Translations under genes and position numbers: made by a program
Notes under the pieces: model-generated
What the model was told of the DNA's origin: nothing
The model's database searches: none
What the model saw: only the letters and a program-made list of their open reading frames with translations
Origin: Xanthobacteraceae bacterium
GTDB lineage: Bacteria > Pseudomonadota > Alphaproteobacteria > Rhizobiales > Xanthobacteraceae
Assembly: GCA_029239875.1 (NCBI GenBank)
Contig: JARBUD010000002.1
Span: forward strand, 124,001-188,000
DNA length: 64,000 bases
Reading direction: 5' to 3'
Shown here: piece after piece, positions 8,601 through 16,248 of the stretch
How the letters are laid out: each line of letters starts with the position of its first letter
Position numbering within the stretch: the first letter of the stretch is position 1

Positions 8601-9386
8601 GACGATGGCGAGCTGGTGCGCTTGCCGCACCGGCGCGGGCAGTCGGGCGAAGGCACGGATCAGCCCTTCGATGTTCTTCCGGGGATCGATGCCACCCGTG
8701 TACATCAGGTAGTCCCGCGACAGGGAATACCTCTGCATGACCAGGTTCCGGTCCTCCGTCGTGGAAGCGACCGGATGGAACTGCGCGGCGGCAGCGGTGG
8801 AGATATTCGCGACGCGCTGCCGGTCCCAGCCGAGCGCCGTCACCGCCTCCTCTGCAGCCGACTGCGAGATCGAGAGAAGCTGGTCGGCACGGCGAAGATG
8901 GCCGAGCTTTTCTTGGTACCACGCCCGCACCACGTCGTTCGCGAGATAGACTTGCTCGTTGAGCAGCGGGATCAGGTCGTACAGCACCACCGCGGTCGGG
9001 ACGGAAGCCAGCCGGCCAACGCTCGTGATGACATCGTCGGCCAACCCCTCGAACAGGCTGGTCACCACGACCGCATCAGGCTCCAGCGACGCCAGGAACG
9101 CCTCACGGAGAAGTTCCGCGTCCTGGCGGCGTCGTTCATTGGCCGTGCCGTCCCAGGCCAGCGGACCGGGGGCGGTCCAGACGCGAATGGCTTCGGGCGG
9201 AAGTACGCCGTTGAAAGCCGCGCGGATGTCTTCGATCGTGTCGCGGAAATGGCCGTTGAGCGCGATCAGTACCTCGTGGCCGCCCCGATTGCGGGCGACG
9301 CCGAGCGCGAATTCGAGCGAGTAGCGGCCGATGCCGCGAAAGCGGTTGTCACCTTGCGCACCCTGGAGGTCGATGACGATCCGCAC
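5658..9386 (-). CDS. three-module GT4-type glycosyltransferase (mannosyltransferase-like fusion)
   Basis: A single 1242-residue chain carries three GT-B modules: about 1-405, 415-805 and 848-1242. Module 1 has GGIDPRKN (K238) and an EX7E motif at E315/E323. Module 3 has GTVEPRKGY (K1065) and EX7E at E1141/E1149. Module 2 is divergent: at the matching place it reads RGETSAAALD, so the second Glu is not at the usual spacing. Multi-domain GT4 proteins such as WbdA polymerise GDP-mannose-derived O-antigens with alternating linkages. The GDP-mannose genes downstream fit that role, but polymer identity is inferred. Translation starts at GTG one base after the stop of the FkbM gene (TGA-C-GTG), so the two are coupled. 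No membrane segment is seen, so the enzyme is probably cytoplasmic or peripheral. Confidence 0.85.
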   Translation of the reverse strand: MRIVIDLQGAQGDNRFRGIGRYSLEFALGVARNRGGHEVLIALNGHFRDTIEDIRAAFNGVLPPEAIRVWTAPGPLAWDGTANERRRQDAELLREAFLASLEPDAVVVTSLFEGLADDVITSVGRLASVPTAVVLYDLIPLLNEQVYLANDVVRAWYQEKLGHLRRADQLLSISQSAAEEAVTALGWDRQRVANISTAAAAQFHPVASTTEDRNLVMQRYSLSRDYLMYTGGIDPRKNIEGLIRAFARLPAPVRQAHQLAIVCKASEHDKARLAELAASVGLPASSVVVTGFVPDEDLVRIYNGCKAFVFPSLHEGFGLPALEAMQCGRAVIASNTSSLPEVVGCDEALFDPRDEGAIAAKIERVLTDDAYHARLEAHGLSQARNFSWDATAIRAIEALEATFGMREQPLPDASPDKPRLAFISPLPPERSGIADYSADLLPALAEHYQIDIVIDQDRISDPWIVENLPVRSIDWFRRNAGQFDRVLYHFGNSPFHEHMFELLETIPGVVVLHDFFLSGIQLYRGMNNWMRSVLCSHGVEGLAALAQPDVEEHGVWVFPGNLSILQNAAGIIVHSEWSKRLAEQWYGADAARDWAVVPLLRRSAASDEAARVEARRQLGLSDDELVICSFGDVTPNKLTIRLVEAFASAVTKLGSRAKLVLVGRAGEDYSHRVEQLSRTLGLKNQVEVTGWVDADTYHRYQQAADIAVQLRTMSRGETSAAALDCMKHGLPLVANANGAMAELDPDAVWLIPDEFEISDLARALVRLAEEPALRKRLGSAARALIADQHAPARAAQMYRDAIEAFNTPVRRAVLGLTDRLALSFPEPERDRALASALASSFPPRPRKPSLFIDVSYIAELDSRTGIQRVTRAIMQALLSQPHSSFSIVPVRRVPDGHYVVALRFCETMEWIPTTSLAEEPVDAFPGDIFLGLDLDASRSEAAQAEIDRMRAIGVKIVHVVYDLLPIRMPQHFKGGTVWFRKWLSMVASFDGAVCISKAVADDLADWMVEAGPERKIPLEIGWFHLGADVTNSAPTRGLPADAEAVFARLEQCPTFLMVGTVEPRKGYGQTLAAFEALWAAGVDVNLVIVGKPGWDMDDLIGRLRQHAELGRRLFWPNDVSDEYLERLYAAASCLVAASEGEGFGLPLIEAAQHKLPILARGLPVFREIAGAHAAYFDGEAPEDLARAIELWLAAFRDGRHVRSDAMPWLTWQDSARQLLRALGVEAESSPQAADHQAALPAA

Positions 9387-9387
9387 G

Positions 9388-10704
9388 TCAGTCCTCCGGG
9401 CCGCGTGTCTGCGGCATCTCGAGGCGCTTCAGGAAATAGCGGGCCCGCGGCGAGAGATCAGCCGGCACCGTCGGCGCGCTCTCCGACTCGGCGGTGGGAA
9501 CGGGGATGCGGACAGCCCTTGGCAGCGCCTGATAGCCGGGGCTGCTCATCCACATGCGGAAGAACTTGCGCGCACGGCCATTGCGGCGCAGCACCCATCG
9601 CCTGAATACTCCCCGTGGCTTGCCACTTTTGTGGAACAGCAGCACACGAAGCGGCTTTCGCGGACGGCCGGAGCGCCGAAACAGCAGCCGCTCCCAGACG
9701 GAGCGGCTGAGCATGTAGTCGAGCTTCAGATGCGAGCTACGTACCTCGTCCATAGCTTCGCCCAGGGCGCGCCGCTGGTCGTCGCTTTCGCGGGAAAGAG
9801 CCGACAACGCGTGCAAGCTGTCCTTCACTTCCCTCTCGAGAAGAGTGTTCAGACTCGCGAGGGAGTCGACGGAGCGCTGCAGGTCGCCCAAGGATCCCTG
9901 CAGACCGCCGAGGTTCCTTTCGAGCGCGGCGCGTTCCTCTACGGCCTGGTTCAGCGACGTCGTCAGCGTGGAGACCGTGCCATCCAGCTCCGCAAGCCGT
10001 TCGTTGGCCAGCGCATGTCCCTGAACAACGAACTGATCGAAGACATTCGGCGGGGCGGAGAACCTGTCGGCGAGGTCCTCGTGCTCCTTCGCCAGGTAAT
10101 AGCGGTTGAGACCGTCCCAATAGACGAATGCATAGCCGGCTTGCGTGAGCACTTCCTCCCAGTCGAGATAGGAGGTGATCTGCGTGGTCGGCAGCGTGGC
10201 CTCGACCACGACGATCCACGGCCGGTGGCGCGACCAGTCGGCGCCGCGCAGCACCGAGGCCTCGTGGCCTTCCACGTCGACCTTCAGAAAATGGACGGCC
10301 TGCCCTTCGGGCACGTGCCCGTCCCAGACCTGCGCAAGCGTCTGCGTCGGCACGGTGATATGGCTCAGCCCCCAGCCGGCATTCGCATGGCCCTCCGCGA
10401 TCGACATATCGACCGTCGTCAGGCCGGTATCCTCGATCACGCTCAGCTCGATCTCGCCGTCGAAATCGCTCACGGCGATTCCGAGGTTGGCGTCATGGGG
10501 CCGGCGGGCGTTCAGCTGCGCCAGATAATGCGGGTTCGGCTCGATGTTGATGCCGCGCCAGCCTCTTTCGCTGAACGCGCGGGTGACGCTGTCGAGGTCC
10601 GGGGAAAAGGCGCCGACATCGATGTAGAAGCCACGCTCCACGTGCTTGAGGGCACGCCAGAGCATGACGTCTTCAAAGTTCTGCGCATAAGATATGAACG
10701 TCAC
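9388..10704 (-). CDS. FkbM family methyltransferase with coiled-coil and basic-repeat tail
   Basis: This is a 438-residue protein. The N-terminal ~240 residues form an FkbM methyltransferase domain, with FYIDVGAFSPD (26-36), an INIEPNP segment and FLKVDVEGHE. FkbM enzymes O-methylate hydroxyls of sugars or polyketides using SAM. Residues about 240-335 are Leu/Glu/Arg-rich and look like a coiled coil. Residues 340-386 hold three degenerate repeats of about 16 residues built around RRSGRPRK, HKSGKPRG and RRNGRARK. A Pro/Ser-rich tail follows. In WbdD-type chain terminators a methyltransferase is joined to a long coiled coil that measures polymer length. The same logic may apply here because the three-module polymerase follows by one base, but that is inference. 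The start is a GTG. Confidence 0.85.
   Translation of the reverse strand: MTFISYAQNFEDVMLWRALKHVERGFYIDVGAFSPDLDSVTRAFSERGWRGINIEPNPHYLAQLNARRPHDANLGIAVSDFDGEIELSVIEDTGLTTVDMSIAEGHANAGWGLSHITVPTQTLAQVWDGHVPEGQAVHFLKVDVEGHEASVLRGADWSRHRPWIVVVEATLPTTQITSYLDWEEVLTQAGYAFVYWDGLNRYYLAKEHEDLADRFSAPPNVFDQFVVQGHALANERLAELDGTVSTLTTSLNQAVEERAALERNLGGLQGSLGDLQRSVDSLASLNTLLEREVKDSLHALSALSRESDDQRRALGEAMDEVRSSHLKLDYMLSRSVWERLLFRRSGRPRKPLRVLLFHKSGKPRGVFRRWVLRRNGRARKFFRMWMSSPGYQALPRAVRIPVPTAESESAPTVPADLSPRARYFLKRLEMPQTRGPED
9547..9687 (-). repeat. three basic tandem protein repeats inside the FkbM gene
   Basis: Codons for residues 340-386 encode three successive copies of a pattern like L-L/V-[FL]-x-[RK]-[SN]-G-[RK]-[PA]-R-[KG]-x-[FL]-R. 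They are strongly positively charged with Trp/Phe at the joins, and similar at protein level rather than base for base. A role in membrane or polymerase docking is possible but not shown. Confidence 0.55.
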
Positions 10705-10862
10705 GGCGCCTCACGCAGTTCGTTCGCCCCGCCGTCTTCCGGCTCCGCAACCGCCCATCATCCTGCAGCCAACACCCGAATGTCCCCGCCCGCGCCGGCC
10801 TCTCCCGCCAAGGGCGGCGCGCGGGGGTTCTCCATTCATCCGCGCGGGACAAGGCGCAAGGG

Positions 10863-11897
<1,035 letters not shown>

Positions 11898-11938
11898 CTA
11901 CGATCTGTGGTCCGCAGGTAACCACACTCGTCCGTGAT

Positions 11939-11962
11939 GTCCAGCCGTGGGAACGGCTGGAC
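11939..11962. other. strong hairpin just after manB
   Basis: GTCCAGCCGT and ACGGCTGGAC form a perfect 10-bp stem with a GGGA loop. It begins 13 bases after the manB stop on the minus strand, in the gap before gmd. No T-run follows on either strand, so it is not a canonical intrinsic terminator. It could be an mRNA-processing or partial termination structure that sets the manB:gmd ratio. Confidence 0.5.
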
Positions 11963-11975
11963 AACCGGCAATTCG

Positions 11976-13352
11976 TCAGGGGGTATTCGACGACCGGATA
12001 AGATCGGTCAGTTCCGCCACCCGGCGCTCGATCATGCCGTCCTGCGCCCGCGCCTCCACATTGAGCCGCAGCAGGGGCTCGGTGTTGGACTTGCGCAGGT
12101 TGAGCCGCCAGTCGGCGAAGGCCAGCGACAGGCCGTCGGTCTCGTCGCGCGCCGGCTCCTGACCCGACAGCGCCGCCTCGACGCGGGCGATCGCCGCTTC
12201 CGGATCGGCGATGCGGAAGTTGATCTCGCCGGAGGAGGGGAAGGCCGCCATGCGGTCGGACACCAGCTCGGACAGGCTCTTGCCCGTCCGCCCCATCAGC
12301 TCGGCGACCAGCAGCCAGGGGATCATCCCGGAATCGCAGGCCATGAAGTCGCGGAAATAGTGATGCGCCGACATCTCGCCGCCATAGATGGCGCCGGTGT
12401 CGCGCAGCGCCTGCTTGAGGAAGGCATGGCCGGTGCGCGCCTGCACCGCATTCCCGCCCGCCCGCGCCACCACGTGCTGGGTGTTCCAGACCACGCGCGG
12501 GTCGTGCACGATGGTCGCGCCCGGTTCCTTGGTCAGGAACACTTCGGCGAGCAGCCCGACGATGTACTCGCCGGGAATGAAGCGGCCGGCATGGTCGAAC
12601 AGGAAGCAGCGGTCGAAATCGCCGTCCCAGGCGACGCCCATGTCGGCGCCGGCGGCCACGACCGCCTGCCCGGTGACCGGCTGGTTCTCCGGCAGCAGCG
12701 GGTTGGGAATACCGTTCGGGAAGCTGCCGTCCGGCTCATGGTGCAGCCGCAGGAAGGTGAGCGGCGCGCCGCGGGCGGCGAGGCCCTCGGCGATGGCGTC
12801 GAAGGTCGGCCCCGCCGCGCCGTTGCCGGCATTGACCAGGATGGTCAGCGGGCGCAGCGCCGTCATGTCGACGAAGGAGAGCACGCGCTCCACATAGGCC
12901 TCGCGCGCGCCCTCGGCCGGGACGACATGCCCGCCGGGCCGCGACGGCAGCGCCGGGCCTTCCGCCAGCGCCTTGATCGCGGCGAGGCCGGTGGCGGTGT
13001 CGAGCGGGGCGGAACCCTTCCGCACCAGCTTCATGCCGTTATAGTCCATCGGGTTGTGCGAGGCGGTGACCTCGATACCGCCATCCGCGGCAAAATGCGT
13101 CACCGCGAAATACATCTCCTCGGTGCCGCACAGGCCGAGGTCCAACACCTCGGCACCGCCGGCGACGAGCCCCTCGATGCAGGCGTCGGCCAGCGACTCG
13201 GACGAGGCGCGGCAGTCGCGCCCGATGATCACGCGTCGCGCCGAGAGGGCTTCGACGAAAGCACGCCCGATGCGCCGGGCGATATCCTCATTAAGTTCTT
13301 CTCCCAGACGTCCGCGAATGTCATAAGCCTTGAAACAGGTGAGCATAGGCAT
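11976..13352 (-). CDS. manB: phosphomannomutase / phosphoglucomutase
   Basis: The 458-residue protein is typical in length for the alpha-D-phosphohexomutase family. It begins MPMLTCFKAYDIRGRLGEEL and has the phosphoserine loop TASHNPMDYNGMK. The metal-binding DGDFDR motif (GVAWDGDFDRCF), sugar-binding GGEMSAHHYF and the phosphate-binding RKSNTEPLLRLN near the C-terminus follow. It interconverts mannose-6-P and mannose-1-P, feeding manC. The ATG at 13352 was chosen because GGAG lies 4 bases upstream; ATG 13346 is a close alternative, and an extension to 13403 adds an unconserved leader. It is divergent from manC across 153 bp, so shared control of the GDP-mannose pathway is likely. AlgC and CpsG are other names for the same activity. 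Confidence 0.93.
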   Translation of the reverse strand: MPMLTCFKAYDIRGRLGEELNEDIARRIGRAFVEALSARRVIIGRDCRASSESLADACIEGLVAGGAEVLDLGLCGTEEMYFAVTHFAADGGIEVTASHNPMDYNGMKLVRKGSAPLDTATGLAAIKALAEGPALPSRPGGHVVPAEGAREAYVERVLSFVDMTALRPLTILVNAGNGAAGPTFDAIAEGLAARGAPLTFLRLHHEPDGSFPNGIPNPLLPENQPVTGQAVVAAGADMGVAWDGDFDRCFLFDHAGRFIPGEYIVGLLAEVFLTKEPGATIVHDPRVVWNTQHVVARAGGNAVQARTGHAFLKQALRDTGAIYGGEMSAHHYFRDFMACDSGMIPWLLVAELMGRTGKSLSELVSDRMAAFPSSGEINFRIADPEAAIARVEAALSGQEPARDETDGLSLAFADWRLNLRKSNTEPLLRLNVEARAQDGMIERRVAELTDLIRSSNTP

Positions 13353-13505
13353 GGCACTCCATCGATCGGTGAAAGCGTCGCTCTGCTGCGGTGCGGTAGC
13401 CAACTCTGTCGGTGGATCGTGGTCAAGTCATTTTGGTTGTCTTGCGTTCTAAACCGCGGCCGGCCAAGATAGCTCATTTCATCATCGCAGATCATCACGT
13501 GGCCC

Positions 13506-14945
13506 ATGGCGAACCTTTACCCTGTTCTTCTATGCGGCGGCTCCGGAACACGTTTATGGCCGCTCTCCCGCAAAAGTTTTCCCAAGCAGTTCGTCAAGCT
13601 GGGCGACGGTGAAACGCTCTTTCAGGCGGCGGCACGGCGGATGGCCGGCCCGAAGATCATGCCGCCGCTGATCATTACGAATTCGGACTTCCGGTTCATC
13701 GTCACCGAGCAGCTCGCCGAAGCCGGGATCGAGGCCGGTCCGATCCTCATCGAACCCAGCCCGCGCAACACCGCCCCGGCGATTCTTGCTGCAGTGCAAT
13801 ACCTCGCGGCACGCGATCCGGATGCGGCGCTGCTGGTCATGCCGTCCGACCAGGTGATGCCCGACCGCGACGCCTTCGCGCTCGCGGTCCAGGCCGGCCT
13901 CGCCGCGGCGGAGGAGGGCGAGATCGTCACCTTCGGCATCAAGCCGACGCGGCCGGAGACCGGCTATGGCTGGCTGGAGCTCGCCCATCCGCCGGCGGAC
14001 GGACAGCCGGCGGCGATCCCGCTCAAGCGATTCGTCGAGAAGCCCGCCGCCGACCGCGCCGCGACCATGCTCGCGGACGGGCGCTATCTGTGGAACGCCG
14101 GCATCTTCCTGATGTCGGTGAAGACCGCGCTCAAAGCCTTCGAGGCGCATCTGCCGGACATGCTGGCGCCGGTGAAGCGCGCGGTGAGCGAGGCGCAGGC
14201 CGACCTCGGCTTCCTGCGGCTCGCGCCGGCACCGTGGCAGCTGGCCGAGGAGATCTCGGTCGACTACGCCATCATGGAGCGCTCGTCGAACCTGCAGGTC
14301 GTGCCCTTCGACGGCGACTGGTCGGACCTCGGCGACTGGTCCTCCGTGCTGCGGGAAGGCGGACCGGACGAGCAGGGCGTCACCGCGCATGGCCCGGTCA
14401 CCGCCATCGACTGCGAGGAATCGCTGTTGCGCTCGGAGGCCGAAGGGCTGGAACTGGTCGGCATCGGCCTGAAGGACATGCTGGTCGTCGCCATGCCCGA
14501 CGCGGTGCTGGTGGCCGACCGCTCGCGGGCGCAGGACGTCAAGCAGGCGGTCACGGCGCTGAAGGCGAAGGGATCCCGCCAGGCCGAGCATTTCCCCCGC
14601 GACCACCGCCCATGGGGCTGGTTCGAGACGCTGGTGCTGGGCGACCGCTTCCAGGTGAAGCGGATCGTCGTGCATCCGGGCGCGTCGCTGTCGCTGCAGA
14701 GCCATTTCCACCGCTCCGAGCACTGGATCGTCGTCTCCGGCACGGCGCGGATCACGGTGGACAACGAGGCGCGGCTGCTGACGGAGAACCAGTCCGTCTA
14801 CATCCCGCTCGGCGCCGTCCACCGCATGGAGAATCCCGGCAAGGTGCCGATGGTGCTGATCGAGGTGTTCGCTATGAAGATGTCTATGCGCGTGGCCAGG
14901 GAGCAAAGGGCTGAGCGAGCACGGGGCCAAGAAGATTCCGGGTGA
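13506..14945 (+). CDS. manC: mannose-1-phosphate guanylyltransferase / mannose-6-phosphate isomerase
   Basis: The 479-residue bifunctional protein has the usual length of type II PMI-GMP enzymes. The N-terminal nucleotidyltransferase signature LCGGSGTRLWPLSRKSFPKQF spans about 9-29, with RPETGYGWLE and FVEKPAADRA as substrate-binding segments. The C-terminal cupin isomerase has PWGWFETL, SLQSHFHRSEHWIVVSG and the closing GAVHRMENPG. It makes GDP-mannose from mannose-1-P and GTP and can also isomerise fructose-6-P to mannose-6-P. It is divergently placed from manB. A plausible but unremarkable promoter (TTGCGT, 18 bp, AAGATA; 13442-13471) lies upstream. No convincing Shine-Dalgarno precedes the ATG. 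Confidence 0.95.
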   Translation: MANLYPVLLCGGSGTRLWPLSRKSFPKQFVKLGDGETLFQAAARRMAGPKIMPPLIITNSDFRFIVTEQLAEAGIEAGPILIEPSPRNTAPAILAAVQYLAARDPDAALLVMPSDQVMPDRDAFALAVQAGLAAAEEGEIVTFGIKPTRPETGYGWLELAHPPADGQPAAIPLKRFVEKPAADRAATMLADGRYLWNAGIFLMSVKTALKAFEAHLPDMLAPVKRAVSEAQADLGFLRLAPAPWQLAEEISVDYAIMERSSNLQVVPFDGDWSDLGDWSSVLREGGPDEQGVTAHGPVTAIDCEESLLRSEAEGLELVGIGLKDMLVVAMPDAVLVADRSRAQDVKQAVTALKAKGSRQAEHFPRDHRPWGWFETLVLGDRFQVKRIVVHPGASLSLQSHFHRSEHWIVVSGTARITVDNEARLLTENQSVYIPLGAVHRMENPGKVPMVLIEVFAMKMSMRVAREQRAERARGQEDSG

Positions 14946-15036
14946 CGCGAAGCTTATCCTCGAGCCGGATAATGCTGACGATGCGGCGGCAATCGACGGA
15001 ACCTCGAATGTCTCGCCTGACAGTCATGATAATACC

Positions 15037-16248
15037 ATGACGGCGGACGCCAATGCCCCGGTTCAACGCCCCTTCGCCCCGCAGGGTCGCCGGGGAAGCC
15101 CGAAGGCGCGCCGGCGCTTCGGCCATGTCGTCGAGGACCTGCTGACCGACGTCGGCATCGGCGAGGCCTACAAGACCCGCCAGCGCTTCGGCCTCGACGT
15201 CGTCGGCTATCTCCTATCGGAGATCGGGCTGGGCGAGGCGGCGCGCCTGCTGGTCGGAGCGCTCGATGCGACGGAGATCCCCACAAGGCTGGTCAACGTG
15301 CCCCTGCCCGGCCGCCAGGCCGACGACCGGCTGGCCGAGCGGCTCGCCGCCTCCGAGAAACATGCCGCCGCACTGTCGATCTTCGGCCTGATCGACCTGC
15401 GCGCCTTCGCCGACCGCGCCTCCCGGCACCAGGTCAACATCGCCTATCCCTATTGGGAGCTGCCGACGGCGCCCTCGTCGGTACGGCCGATCTTCGACCG
15501 CTTCGACGCCTATTGGGCGCCGACCACCTTCATCCGCGACATGCTCACCGCCGAGCAGGACCGGCCGGTGCGCCTCATCCCGCAGCCGATCCGGCTCTCG
15601 CCGCAGCCGCCGCCCGCTCTGACCTTCGAGGGACCGCTGCGGGTGCTCAGCTTCTTCGACTACGACTCGGTGATGACGCGCAAGAATCCGCTCGGCGCGG
15701 TGCAGGCGTTCATGGCCGCCTTCCCGACCGCCAATTCCGATGTCCAGCTCGTCATCAAGGCGCGCGGCAGCCTGCGCACCGAGGCGCAGGAGCGGCTCTA
15801 CGAGCTCATCGAATGTGATCCGCGCATCGTCATCATCGACGAGACCCTCACCCGCGAGGGCATGGACACGTTGATGGCGAGTTGCCACGTGTTCCTGTCG
15901 CTGCACCGCTCGGAAGGGTTCGGCCTCGGCTGCGCCGAAGCGCTGGCGAGCGGCAAGATTGTCGTCTCCACCAATTTCGGCGGACCGCGGGACATGATCA
16001 CGCCGGCCACCGGCTATCCCGTCGCCTTCCGCCCGGTGCGGCTGGCGCCGGACAACTATCCGGAATCGGAAGGCAGCTACTGGGCCGAGCCGGACGTCTC
16101 CCACGCCGCCGAGATCCTGCGCGCCATCTATGACCGGCCGGCCGAGGCGGCGGCCAAGCCGCGCGCCGGCTATGCCTATCTGCGGGCCAATCATTCCTTC
16201 GAAGTGGTCGGCGCGAAGATCGCGGAAGCGCTGCGGGAACTCGGCTAG
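15037..16248 (+). CDS. GT4-like glycosyltransferase
   Basis: This 403-residue protein has a basic, Pro/Arg-rich N-terminus of about 45 residues followed by a GT-B fold. The first domain contains GYLLSEIGLGEAARLL, and the second has RVLSFFDYDSVMTRKNP and the EX7E motif SEGFGLGCAEAL. Such enzymes transfer sugars from nucleotide donors to a growing cytoplasmic glycan. It lies 91 bp downstream of manC in the same direction and is probably co-transcribed, which suggests a mannosyl- or deoxyhexosyltransferase; the donor is inferred from context only. Its TAG stop shares the palindrome CTAG (16245-16248) with the stop of the convergent allophanate hydrolase gene. Confidence 0.82.
   Translation: MTADANAPVQRPFAPQGRRGSPKARRRFGHVVEDLLTDVGIGEAYKTRQRFGLDVVGYLLSEIGLGEAARLLVGALDATEIPTRLVNVPLPGRQADDRLAERLAASEKHAAALSIFGLIDLRAFADRASRHQVNIAYPYWELPTAPSSVRPIFDRFDAYWAPTTFIRDMLTAEQDRPVRLIPQPIRLSPQPPPALTFEGPLRVLSFFDYDSVMTRKNPLGAVQAFMAAFPTANSDVQLVIKARGSLRTEAQERLYELIECDPRIVIIDETLTREGMDTLMASCHVFLSLHRSEGFGLGCAEALASGKIVVSTNFGGPRDMITPATGYPVAFRPVRLAPDNYPESEGSYWAEPDVSHAAEILRAIYDRPAEAAAKPRAGYAYLRANHSFEVVGAKIAEALRELG

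Noticed and set aside
7020-9605. 861-codon frame antisense to the triple glycosyltransferase
   Set aside because: Translation is Arg/Asp/Gly-rich without domain signatures, and the opposite strand encodes a clear three-module enzyme.
10705-10862. Possible small gene between gmd and the FkbM gene
   Set aside because: The 158-bp gap is C-rich with no credible start and no conserved motif; left as intergenic.
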